Of a stretch of DNA of 64,000 nucleotides, positions 37,874 to 45,800 are shown piece after piece. The notes beneath the pieces were generated by a model, which saw only the letters and a list, made by a program, of their open reading frames with translations, was not told the DNA's origin and did not search any database. A program made the translations under genes and the position numbers. The first letter of the stretch is position 1. Each line of letters starts with the position of its first letter. This DNA comes from Saccharothrix violaceirubra (GTDB taxonomy: Bacteria > Actinomycetota > Actinomycetes > Mycobacteriales > Pseudonocardiaceae): contig NZ_JACHJS010000001.1 of NCBI RefSeq assembly GCF_014203755.1, positions 7,068,001 to 7,132,000 of the forward strand, read 5' to 3'.

Positions 37874-38503
37874 TCAACGCGCAGTCGGCGGCGATTCGAC
37901 GGTGGCCAGGAAGTCGACCATCGACGAAGACGGGTTGTCGTGCGGCGATGTCGTCCCGTCCCGACGGTGGCGTGCGGCCAACGTCGTCGCTCGGCGGGAC
38001 GCCTCCTGTCTGAGTGGCAGGTACTTCGCGGCGTCGATGTGCTTGCCCTGGCGGCCGTCCAGTTTTCGGCTGAGGCGTTCGGCATCGGCCGTGTTCAGGT
38101 GGGCCGCCCAGTCTTTGAAGTGCAGGGCCAACCAGAGTTCGAAACACGGGTTCGAGATCGCGAGGCGGATGTTGTTTCGTTCGGCCAGGTCGACCGCCGA
38201 TGCGAGGTTGGCGTGGTGCTGCGGCCACTCGACGTCGAACACGCACCAGCACTCGTCGACCTCGTCGTCCTCCGCTCTGGCGATCGCGAGTCGGACCAGC
38301 TTCAACGGGTCCGGGACGCCGGACTCCGGGTCGATCTCGATGCTGATCGCCGTGTTGCTCCGCACCTCCGGAAGGCGCTTGAGGCCGTTGATGTAGTCGG
38401 GTTCGGATGCGACGCCTTCGCAGAACACGACAATGGTCCGGCGTTCGGGCCTGGTCGCGGTCTTGCGGCGCAGGTTCCGGTCGATGGTGGTCCTGCGGGC
38501 CAT
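37874..38503 (-). CDS. RloB-family protein (probable phage-defence effector)
   Basis: 209 residues from ATG 38503, 2 nt after the ATPase gene. RloB motifs: TIVVFCEGVASEPDYINGL with Glu29 and Glu34 of a Toprim-like fold, CWCVFDVEWPQH (Asp90, Glu92), and SNPCFELWLALHF. RloA/RloB pairs are seen in restriction loci and as abortive-infection modules (AbiL-like). RloB is the likely nuclease. The usual Asp-x-Asp appears as Asp-Val-Glu. Function is by family; no experiment is implied. Confidence 0.87.
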   Translation of the reverse strand: MARRTTIDRNLRRKTATRPERRTIVVFCEGVASEPDYINGLKRLPEVRSNTAISIEIDPESGVPDPLKLVRLAIARAEDDEVDECWCVFDVEWPQHHANLASAVDLAERNNIRLAISNPCFELWLALHFKDWAAHLNTADAERLSRKLDGRQGKHIDAAKYLPLRQEASRRATTLAARHRRDGTTSPHDNPSSSMVDFLATVESPPTAR

Positions 38504-38505
38504 GG

Positions 38506-39732
38506 TCAGCCGATCAACCCCAGCGCCCGGAGTACCTCGGTGCGGTCGACGTCCGGCAGTGCGCCGAAACGGCCGTGGAGGTAGGCGTTCTCCAGGTTCT
38601 GCGACTTCCGCACGCGTTCACCAGCGAACTCGGCCAACGCGCCGAGGCGGGTGGTGCCCTTTTCCGTCTTCTCCGTCAGCCACACCTCGTCGCGGTTGAG
38701 GTGGTTGAGCAGGCTGGTGTCGTGGGAGGTGAAGATCAACTGAGCGTTTCGGGGGTTCGTCGTCGGGTCCTGGAACAGGCGGATGAGCTGCGCGGACAGA
38801 GTCGGGTGGAGGCTCGCGTCCAACTCGTCGAACAACAACACGGTGCCCTTGCCGAGTGCGTTCAGGACCGGGCCGATGAGACGCAGCCACGTCCGGGTTC
38901 CCTGGGACTCGTCCTCCAGTTCGAAAGGTATGCGCTGGTCGATGCTGCGGTGCACCAGTCGGATGCGTCGGCCATGGGGTCCGGTCACGAACTCGACGTC
39001 GTCGATGCCGAGATCGGCCATCCTGAGCAGCGCCAACACCTGGTCGCGGCTCGGGTCCGGGGTGTCATCGAGGTCGGGGCCGAGGTCCAGTTTCATCTGG
39101 GCACTCGGGTGAAGGAATCCTTCCAACATCCGGCCGGCTTTGGGGTGTCGACGTCCCAACCCGAGCGTCGTGGTCCGGGTCAGTTGGAGGACGAAATCCC
39201 GGATGAGAGGCTCGTCGAAGCGTCGGGCGATGGACAACACGAGTGTTCGTGGAGTGAGGAGTTCCCGTGTGCCCGACAGCGCACCCAGACCGCGCTGGAA
39301 CTTGAGCACCTCGCCTTCCCGCTCGAAGATGCGGCGGCGCTTCCGCTCCGGGTAGTGGAACAGCGCTTCGTAGTGGATCTTCTCCCGATCGAGTGTGACG
39401 ACGTAGGCGAACCGGACTCCCCCGATGATCGACTCGACGACGAACTCGGACGGCTGCCCGGTCGCATCGTCGAACGCGCATGGCTCGACGGGGATCGTCT
39501 CGTCCCAGTAGCGCAGCGAAGAGCCGACGGCCGTGATCAGCCAGTCCAGGGCGGCGATGACGTTCGACTTGCCGGACGCGTTCGGGCCGAAGATCGCCGC
39601 GACCGGGAGGAGGCTCTCGTTGAGGTTCGGCTGCGGCCGTGCCTCCGGGCGGTCCCGGTCGACTGCCACCAGGGACAGTTCGACCGGGTCCAGGATCGAG
39701 CGGAAGTTCGCCACCTCGAACCGGATGAGCAT
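38506..39732 (-). CDS. RloA-like AAA/ABC-type ATPase, partner of RloB
   Basis: 408 residues from ATG 39732. SMC/ABC-like ATPase: Walker A GPNASGKSN (49-57), long middle insertion, FELEDESQGTRTWLRL signature region, Walker B TVLLFDELDASLHP, and the switch His in IFTSHDTSLLNH. In RloAB, AbiL and similar OLD/PARIS-type systems the ATPase senses infection and controls the Toprim partner. It lies downstream of the cell-wall amidase gene, after an AT-rich inverted repeat, and immediately before rloB. Confidence 0.88.
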   Translation of the reverse strand: MLIRFEVANFRSILDPVELSLVAVDRDRPEARPQPNLNESLLPVAAIFGPNASGKSNVIAALDWLITAVGSSLRYWDETIPVEPCAFDDATGQPSEFVVESIIGGVRFAYVVTLDREKIHYEALFHYPERKRRRIFEREGEVLKFQRGLGALSGTRELLTPRTLVLSIARRFDEPLIRDFVLQLTRTTTLGLGRRHPKAGRMLEGFLHPSAQMKLDLGPDLDDTPDPSRDQVLALLRMADLGIDDVEFVTGPHGRRIRLVHRSIDQRIPFELEDESQGTRTWLRLIGPVLNALGKGTVLLFDELDASLHPTLSAQLIRLFQDPTTNPRNAQLIFTSHDTSLLNHLNRDEVWLTEKTEKGTTRLGALAEFAGERVRKSQNLENAYLHGRFGALPDVDRTEVLRALGLIG

Positions 39733-39760
39733 GGCGACACCTCCTCCGTCGTCAGAGCCC

Positions 39761-39787
39761 CATTTTCGTCAAGTATGGACGAAAATG
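39761..39787. promoter_or_regulatory. AT-rich inverted repeat CATTTTCGTC-N7-GACGAAAATG before rloA
   Basis: Perfect 10-bp arms (39761-39770, 39778-39787), 29 bp upstream of the rloA ATG and 26 bp past the amidase stop. Low GC for this genome. It could be the operator of the RloAB module or a terminator of the amidase gene; the lack of GC pairs favours an operator. Confidence 0.5.
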
Positions 39788-39813
39788 AACGGCTACTGAC
39801 ACTTGAGGCGCTC

Positions 39814-40956
39814 TTAGCGTGCCTGTCCGGTGGTCAACTCGTGGCGGACGAGGTCGCTGAGCGTGAACGTGCCCGTGGGCTGGTCGTCCTTGCCCAGCAG
39901 GTACAGGCGTTTGACGGCGACGAGGATGCCCTCGGCCACGACATCCCTGAACGACGGGTCGGCCAGGCGTTCGCGGTCTTCCCGGTTGGTCAGGTAGCCG
40001 ACCTCGACGCGCACCGCGGTGCACCTGGTCATCCTGAGCATGTCCCACGACTTCGGGTGGGTGCCGCAGTCGCGCATGCCGGTCCGCGCCACGATCTCGC
40101 GCTGGATGAACCCGGCCAGGGCCTCGCCGACCGTGGACGACGTGCCGTTGCCCGTCCCGAAGTGGAAGCTGGCCAGGCCCGACGCCAGCGGCGAGCGGTT
40201 GCCATCGCTGTGCAGCGACAGGATCAGGTCCGCGCCCGCCTCGTTGGCGAACACGGCGCGCTGCCGCTCGTCGGGGCAGTGGTCGGGGCCGCGCGTGAGC
40301 ATGGCCTCCATGCCCGTCGCGGCCATCTTGCCTTCGAGGAGCCTCGCGAGGTCGAGCATGACCTCGGACTCGGCGATCCCGTCGACCACGATGCCGCGGT
40401 CGGCACCGCCGTGACCGGGGTCGATGACGATGCGTTTGCCGCTCAGGCGCGGCCCGGCCCGGCGGACGTTCTCCTGCTCGCGCAGGAACACCGGCCGACC
40501 ACCGCGCACCTTCGGCTGGAGCTGGCGCAGCGCGCGGACCGTGTTCGGGCCGCACATGCCGTCGACCATCAGACCGTAGTCACGCTGGAAGCTGCGCAGT
40601 GCCTGTTCGGTCTGCGCGCCGAACTCGCCCGTCGCGCGGCCGGCGTCGTAGCCGAGTTCGAGCAGGCGTTCCTGCAACGCGGACACGTCGTCGCCCGTCA
40701 CCGGCTGCGAGACCATGTACGCCAACGGGCGGTCGCCCAGTCGGTACATGGCGTCACGCAGAGCGCGGTAGGTGGCCGGGCCGACGATGCCGTCGGTGAT
40801 GAGGCCGCGCTGCTGCTGGAACGCTCGGACCGCTTGTTCGACCGGCAGGTCGAACACCTGCGACGGCTGCGGATCGGTCAGCAGCCCGAGCTTCGTCAGT
40901 GTGGCCCTGACCTCGGCGACGTCCGGTCCGAAAGCCCCGCGGCGGAGTAGCAGCAT
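39814..40956 (-). CDS. cwlM: N-acetylmuramoyl-L-alanine amidase with two peptidoglycan-binding domains (CwlM-like)
   Basis: 380 residues from ATG 40956 (GAGGGGTGC upstream). Two PG_binding_1 domains (about 1-70 and 78-145; VRAFQQQRGLITDGIVGP and LRSFQRDYGLMVDGMCGP) precede Amidase_3. Zinc/catalytic residues: His in IDPGHGGAD, Glu in ESEVMLDLA, His in LSLHSDGN, Glu in VEVGYLTN. There is no signal peptide, as in mycobacterial CwlM, which is cytosolic and activates MurA when phosphorylated by PknB. A regulator role is thus plausible, though all zinc ligands remain. It lies beside trxA as in M. tuberculosis. Confidence 0.9.
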   Translation of the reverse strand: MLLLRRGAFGPDVAEVRATLTKLGLLTDPQPSQVFDLPVEQAVRAFQQQRGLITDGIVGPATYRALRDAMYRLGDRPLAYMVSQPVTGDDVSALQERLLELGYDAGRATGEFGAQTEQALRSFQRDYGLMVDGMCGPNTVRALRQLQPKVRGGRPVFLREQENVRRAGPRLSGKRIVIDPGHGGADRGIVVDGIAESEVMLDLARLLEGKMAATGMEAMLTRGPDHCPDERQRAVFANEAGADLILSLHSDGNRSPLASGLASFHFGTGNGTSSTVGEALAGFIQREIVARTGMRDCGTHPKSWDMLRMTRCTAVRVEVGYLTNREDRERLADPSFRDVVAEGILVAVKRLYLLGKDDQPTGTFTLSDLVRHELTTGQAR

Positions 40957-41073
40957 GCACCCCTCGCTCACTCAGGCGCCGGTCCCCCGGCGCTGTACTC
41001 GACGCCCCATTGTGCCTTGCTCGCCGAGGTGGTCCACGCAGGGCTACACGCGGTGGCGGCGTTCCCACAAAAG

Positions 41074-41111
41074 CGTGACCCGTCCGTCTACCGCGAGACG
41101 GACGGGTCACG
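41074..41111 (-). terminator. Terminator of trxA
   Basis: CGTGACCCGTCCGTCT (41074-41089) pairs exactly with 41096-41111 over a 6-nt loop. On the minus strand the stem is followed by CTTTTG. It lies 14 nt past the trxA stop. Confidence 0.88.
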
Positions 41112-41125
41112 GGTCGCGTTCGTGC

Positions 41126-41452
41126 TCAGAGCACGTCGGCCAGCTCGTTCAGCAGCACGGCCTTCGGCTTCGCGCCCTGGATCTCCTTCACCTTCCGCCC
41201 ACCCTGGAACAGGATGAGGGTCGGCACGGACATGATCTTGTACTCCCGCGCGATCTCGGGGTTCGCGTCGATGTCCAGCTTCGCGATGGTGATCTTGTCG
41301 GAGTGCTCGGCGGCGATCTCCTCCAGCACCGGCGCGACCATCCGGCACGGGCCGCACCAGGTGGCCCAGAAGTCGACCAGGACCGGCTTGTCGCTGGTCA
41401 GGACGTCATCGGTGAACGACTTGTCGGACACGACCACGGTCGAGCCACTCAT
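41126..41452 (-). CDS. trxA: Thioredoxin
   Basis: 108 residues from ATG 41452 (GGAGTGCAG upstream; an in-frame GTG two codons earlier was rejected). The redox centre is WCGPC (Cys33, Cys36), with the cis-Pro in VPTLILF. It reduces protein disulfides using electrons from TrxB, encoded 29 nt upstream. Confidence 0.97.
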   Translation of the reverse strand: MSGSTVVVSDKSFTDDVLTSDKPVLVDFWATWCGPCRMVAPVLEEIAAEHSDKITIAKLDIDANPEIAREYKIMSVPTLILFQGGRKVKEIQGAKPKAVLLNELADVL

Positions 41453-41481
41453 CTGCACTCCTTCTCGAAACGAAACTTCGC

Positions 41482-42453
41482 TCAGCCCGCGGTGACGGGC
41501 TCGGCACCCACGTGTTCGGCCTCGGACGCGTCGTGCTCGGCCAGCCAGCGCTCCGCGTCGATCGCGGCCGAGCAGCCGGACCCGGACGCGGTGATCGCCT
41601 GCCGGTACGTGTGGTCCACGAGGTCGCCGGCCGCGAAGACGCCGTCCAGGTTCGTGTACGTGGTCCGACCGACCACCCGCACGTAACCCTCGTCGTCCAC
41701 GTCGACCTGGCCCCGGACCAGCTCGCTGCGCGGGTCGTGGCCGATCGCCAGGAAGAAACCGGTGAACGCGTGCTCGGACTCCTCGCCCGTGCGCGTGTCG
41801 CGGACCTTGATCCCGGACACGGAGTCTTCGCCGAGCACCTCCGTGACCTCGACGTTCAGCAGCCAGTGGATCTTCTCGTTCGCGCGGGCGCGTTCGAGCA
41901 TGATCTTGGAAGCCCGGAACTCCTCACGCCGGTGGATGATCGTGACCGACCGGGCGAAGCGGGTGAGGAACGTGGCCTCCTCCATCGCCGAGTCGCCGCC
42001 GCCGACCACCGCGATGTCCTGGTCGCGGAAGAAGAAGCCGTCGCACGTGGCACACGCCGACACGCCGTGGCCGAGCAGCCGCTGCTCGCCGGGCACGTTC
42101 AGGTAGCGGGCCGCCGCGCCCATGGCCAGCACGACCGCGCGCGCCGCGTACCGGACGCCGTTGGCGGTGACGTACTTGACGTCACCCTCCAGCTCCAGCT
42201 TGTCGACGTCCTCCGCGCGCAGCTCCGCGCCGAACCGCTTGGCCTGCTCGCGCATCTGCTCCATGAGGTCGGGTCCCATGATGCCGTCGCGGAAACCCGG
42301 GTAGTTCTCGACCTCGGTCGTGGTCATCAGCGCGCCGCCGTACTGCGAACCCTCGAACACGAGCGGCTCCAGCTGGGCGCGCGCGGCGTAGACCCCCGCC
42401 GTGTACCCGGCGGGGCCCGATCCCACGACGATCAGGTTCCGTACGTCCGACAC
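41482..42453 (-). CDS. trxB: Thioredoxin-disulfide reductase
   Basis: 323 residues from GTG 42453. FAD motif [18 protein letters not shown], redox pair CATC (Cys134, Cys137), NADPH motif [12 protein letters not shown] with HRREEFRAS, and the FAD C-terminal [18 protein letters not shown]. It passes electrons from NADPH to TrxA. trxB-trxA form an operon as in all relatives. The anti-sigma factor and sigM lie just upstream. Confidence 0.97.
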   Translation of the reverse strand: MSDVRNLIVVGSGPAGYTAGVYAARAQLEPLVFEGSQYGGALMTTTEVENYPGFRDGIMGPDLMEQMREQAKRFGAELRAEDVDKLELEGDVKYVTANGVRYAARAVVLAMGAAARYLNVPGEQRLLGHGVSACATCDGFFFRDQDIAVVGGGDSAMEEATFLTRFARSVTIIHRREEFRASKIMLERARANEKIHWLLNVEVTEVLGEDSVSGIKVRDTRTGEESEHAFTGFFLAIGHDPRSELVRGQVDVDDEGYVRVVGRTTYTNLDGVFAAGDLVDHTYRQAITASGSGCSAAIDAERWLAEHDASEAEHVGAEPVTAG

Positions 42454-42570
42454 CTCTGGACCTCCGTCAGTCGGCGGCGGGCCCGGAGTTCCCGGCCCGC
42501 ACTGTGCTCAACCGATGGTAGGCGTCAGTGATTCCGGCACGACGGGGTGAGGTGGACTACGGCGCGTACG

Positions 42571-43344
42571 TCAGGACGGGAACTTGCTGTTCGCAAGCAC
42601 CCCGTTCGGGTTGTCGGGCCCGCACGTCGTCGGGTCCAGGACCACGATCCGGTACTGGCCGGGCTGACCTGTGCCACCGGGCAGGATCGCCATCACGGCC
42701 GACTTGCCGTCGAGCGTGATGGGACTGACGCCGATCGGGTCGCCACCGGGGACGTCCGCGCCGCGCAGGCACCCGGCGAGGGTGTCCTGGTTCTCCAACG
42801 GGCCGTAGTTCTGCGCCTTGAGCACGTCGCCGAACACCGGTCCGAAGTTGTTGCCCTTCACCGCGAGCGGCGCGCTGTCGGACGGCTTGTCGGTGAGCTT
42901 CCCCGGGACCGTCATGGGTGCCCTTGTCGTCGGCAGCGCCACGCCGTCGTTCGTCGGGGTGCTGCCGGGCGTCGTCAGCACGAACGCACCGACCGCGGCA
43001 GCCGCCGCGACCAGGACGCCGGAACCCCAGCCCAACGCCTTCTTCCTCGATCTGCGCGCGGCGAGGTCGACGACCGGTGCCCGGTACCGCGCGGCCTCGG
43101 CAGCCTCGGCGGCGAGCGCGGCGTCGATCCGCCCGGCAACGTGCGCCGGGATCGGGATGACCGGAAGATCCTTCAGGTCCGCCAGCGTCGCGTCGAGTGC
43201 GGCGAGTATCTCCCTGGCCTCGGGGTCGTTGTCCACGATGGGCCGCAACTCTGCCTCGGTCGCCGGATCGAGGACACCGGCGTGGAAGTCAGCGAGCAGA
43301 TCGACGGACCACGGCGGCCCGAAGTGCCGCACATTGCCGGTCAT
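42571..43344 (-). CDS. Anti-sigma factor of SigM (RsmA-like)
   Basis: 257 residues from ATG 43344, overlapping the sigM stop (ATGA). The cytosolic N-terminal 100 residues resemble an anti-sigma domain (WSVDLLADFHAGVLDPATEAEL) without the zinc-binding His/Cys set. One membrane helix follows (about 106-127), then an extracellular domain ending LVLDPTTCGPDNPNGVLANSKF-like residues. Position corresponds to Rv3912. It should hold SigM at the membrane until a signal releases it. Confidence 0.85.
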   Translation of the reverse strand: MTGNVRHFGPPWSVDLLADFHAGVLDPATEAELRPIVDNDPEAREILAALDATLADLKDLPVIPIPAHVAGRIDAALAAEAAEAARYRAPVVDLAARRSRKKALGWGSGVLVAAAAAVGAFVLTTPGSTPTNDGVALPTTRAPMTVPGKLTDKPSDSAPLAVKGNNFGPVFGDVLKAQNYGPLENQDTLAGCLRGADVPGGDPIGVSPITLDGKSAVMAILPGGTGQPGQYRIVVLDPTTCGPDNPNGVLANSKFPS

Positions 43345-43958
43345 CGTTCCTCCAACTGACGTCCCTGTTGCACCTGCACATCGTGGACTGGGACGTTCGC
43401 ACTTGCACTCTGGTTCCGGAGGTGTCCGAGAACTTTGGCCAGCTTGGCGCGACCGCGTGCGCACCGTGACTTCACGGTGCCCTCGGCGATGCCCAGGAGC
43501 TGGGCGGTCTCGGCCACGGAATAGCCCTCGACATCGACCAGCACGATCGGTGCGCGCTGCTCCTCGGGCAACTCGTTCAGGGCGGCCTGGACGACCAACC
43601 GGGTCTCGCGCTCGGCCATCGCGTCACGCGGAGCAACCGGCTCGCCGGGGCCGGCTTCGGGCAGCGGAACAGTCGGCCGTGTCTGTCGCCGCCGCATCCG
43701 ATCCAGGCAGGCGTTCACGACTATTCGGTGCAACCACGTCGTGACCTGCGATTCCGCCCGGAAACCGGCTGCGGCGCGGAACGCGGAGATGAACGCCTCC
43801 TGCAACGCGTCCGCCGCTTCCTCGGGATCGCGCAGCGTTCGCAACGCCACCGCCCACATCCGGTCCCGGTGGCGTTTGACCAGCTCGGAGAAGGCGTGCG
43901 GGTCGCCTGCGGCGTGCGCCGCGATGAGGTCTGCGTCCGAGCTGGCTGCGGCGGTCAC
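43341..43958 (-). CDS. sigM: ECF sigma factor SigM
   Basis: 205 residues from GTG 43958. Region 2: FSELVKRHRDRMWAVALRTLRDPEEAADALQEAFISAFR; region 4: LNELPEEQRAPIVLVDVEGYSVAETAQLLGI then EGTVKSRCARGRAKL. No extra domains. In mycobacteria SigM controls surface and ESX-related genes late in growth. It is coupled to its anti-sigma gene and upstream of trxB-trxA, as in M. tuberculosis. Confidence 0.93.
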   Translation of the reverse strand: MTAAASSDADLIAAHAAGDPHAFSELVKRHRDRMWAVALRTLRDPEEAADALQEAFISAFRAAAGFRAESQVTTWLHRIVVNACLDRMRRRQTRPTVPLPEAGPGEPVAPRDAMAERETRLVVQAALNELPEEQRAPIVLVDVEGYSVAETAQLLGIAEGTVKSRCARGRAKLAKVLGHLRNQSASANVPVHDVQVQQGRQLEER

Positions 43959-44242
43959 ACGAAGAGGGTATCGGCCCTTGTCCTTGGCTCTCGTCCAGCC
44001 CTTATGTCCCGGACGCCGGTACTTGGGGGTGGGGCGATCTGGGCCTTCATGCCCAGGTCGGCGATGGTTTTCGCGGTGATTCGCGGAAACTTTTCACTTT
44101 GTTTCGGGGGTACTCATGCCCCCGCCTCCCTTGGGGGCGTGCCCTGGTCCAGCCTGCTCCGCATGGGAATCAGCGCGGGCAGGTGGCGGGGTGCCTGCCG
44201 TGCTGCCAGGGGTCTGGCGGGGTGATCGGTCCGGGCCGGTGG

Positions 44243-45763
44243 CTACTTGGCGCGGGTGTAGACGAGTTCCGCGATCTCGGTCTTGTTGTCGCGACCGCTG
44301 CCGGCCAGTTTGGTGATCCAGATCAGCACGTGCTGGGTGGGCTCGTGGGCGTTCAGTTGGATCTGGGTGGGGCCGGCGGAGAGGGTGGCTGTGGCGATCA
44401 CCTTGGTCTCTTGCAAGGGGACGCCGTCGGCTGATGCCGTTCTGATCTCCACGACCGTGCCGGCGCTGGGGGACGTGATGGTGATCGACGCGAGCTTCAC
44501 CGGCTCGGCGAAGCCTGCCATCAGGCCGATTCCCGGCTTCAGCGCGGGGAACGGTTGGTAGTAGTTGTCGGTCTGCCACACGGTGGTCGGGTTGTTGTCC
44601 ACCGCCCTGTTGGCCCGGTTGGCGTTGTCCGGCTGGTTCGTCACGTCGTAGACGCCGACCGACGCCGCCTGCACCGGGCCCGCCGGGGCTGGGGGTGCGG
44701 GGGCCGCGCTGTCGCCGGGTGCGTTCGACTGGCCGACGACGACCGTCGGGCCGCCGCCGGGGCCGCCGTCGTCGCTGAAGAAACCGACGATCTGGATGCC
44801 GAGCCACACGACCACGGCCAAAGTCGCGATCGCCAGGACCGCGACGCTGATCAGCAGTTTGCGTCGGTGCTCCCGGCCCGCCTTCGGGCGTTCGGTGGTC
44901 CACACCGCGCCGTCGTCGGACTCCCCCGGCACCGGGGACAGCAGGGCCGTCTGCGCTTCGGACGCGGACATGCGGTCGAGGACCTGGAGGATCGCGGCGC
45001 TGGTGCGGATTCCGCCGACGCTGGTGTCCTCCAGCGAACGCACTGCCACCGACGACAGTTCGTGCGGGACGTAAGGCTGCAACGCGCTGGGCGCGACGAC
45101 CTTGCCGTCCGGGGCGGTCGGGGCGACCGGGACTTCGGGTGGGCCGCCGGGCAGGGCCCACTTGCCGGTGAGCAGCAGGTAGAGGACGGCGCCCAGGCCT
45201 TTGACGTCGTCGCGGGCGATCGCGTCGGGGCGGGGGCCGGGGAAGGCCAGTCGCAGCCTGCCGTCCGAGGCGACCCGGATGCGGTGCGGGTGGTCGGCTC
45301 CCAGCACCAGGCCCGCGTGGTGGGCGCCCTCGATCGCGGCGCCCAGCGGCTCCAGCAGGCGTGATGCCGCGCCGGCGGGCAGCGGGCCGTCGGTGAGCAG
45401 GTCGGCGAGGTCCGTGCCCTGCGTCCACTCGGCCACGACCATCGCCAGGATGCCCTCGTCCCAGCGGATTCCCGAACCCGGCGTCAGCACGTCGATCACC
45501 CGCGCCACGCCGGGGTGCGTGAACGACGACGAGTGCATCGCCCGCTCCGCGACCCGCTTGGCGCGTGCCAACTGCTGCTGTTCGCCGGGGTGCCCGACCA
45601 TCACGGTCAGGGCCACGTCGCGGTTGAGTTGGCCGTCGCGGCCCCGCCACAGTTCGGCGGCGCACCGGTGGTCGACTCCCGAACGGGCCAGCAGGCGGTA
45701 TCGGCCGTCGCCGATCACCCCGCCGGGCGTCAGCGAGGTGTTCTGGATCGGGCCGCCGCTCAC
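44243..45763 (-). CDS. Membrane pseudokinase with extracellular discoidin-like domain (MviN C-terminal homologue)
   Basis: 506 residues from GTG 45763. Residues 1-260 have a kinase-like fold, but the catalytic HRD and DFG are absent (GLVLGADHPHRIRVASDGRLRLAFPG in their place), so it is a pseudokinase. A membrane helix (about 310-333) leads to an extracellular domain (about 370-506) of F5/8-type appearance. In mycobacteria the same modules are fused to MurJ (MviN, Rv3910), where the pseudokinase recruits FhaA after PknB phosphorylation. Here it is a separate gene 37 nt after murJ. Confidence 0.88.
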   Translation of the reverse strand: MSGGPIQNTSLTPGGVIGDGRYRLLARSGVDHRCAAELWRGRDGQLNRDVALTVMVGHPGEQQQLARAKRVAERAMHSSSFTHPGVARVIDVLTPGSGIRWDEGILAMVVAEWTQGTDLADLLTDGPLPAGAASRLLEPLGAAIEGAHHAGLVLGADHPHRIRVASDGRLRLAFPGPRPDAIARDDVKGLGAVLYLLLTGKWALPGGPPEVPVAPTAPDGKVVAPSALQPYVPHELSSVAVRSLEDTSVGGIRTSAAILQVLDRMSASEAQTALLSPVPGESDDGAVWTTERPKAGREHRRKLLISVAVLAIATLAVVVWLGIQIVGFFSDDGGPGGGPTVVVGQSNAPGDSAAPAPPAPAGPVQAASVGVYDVTNQPDNANRANRAVDNNPTTVWQTDNYYQPFPALKPGIGLMAGFAEPVKLASITITSPSAGTVVEIRTASADGVPLQETKVIATATLSAGPTQIQLNAHEPTQHVLIWITKLAGSGRDNKTEIAELVYTRAK

Positions 45764-45800
45764 GCGACCGAGGTTACGGGAACGATCGCTTCACGGCGGC

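Noticed and set aside
35596-39813. Transposase, integrase or attachment repeats at the island edges
   Set aside because: I looked for direct repeats and recombinase genes at both borders and saw none; the nearby tRNA genes are 25 kb away.
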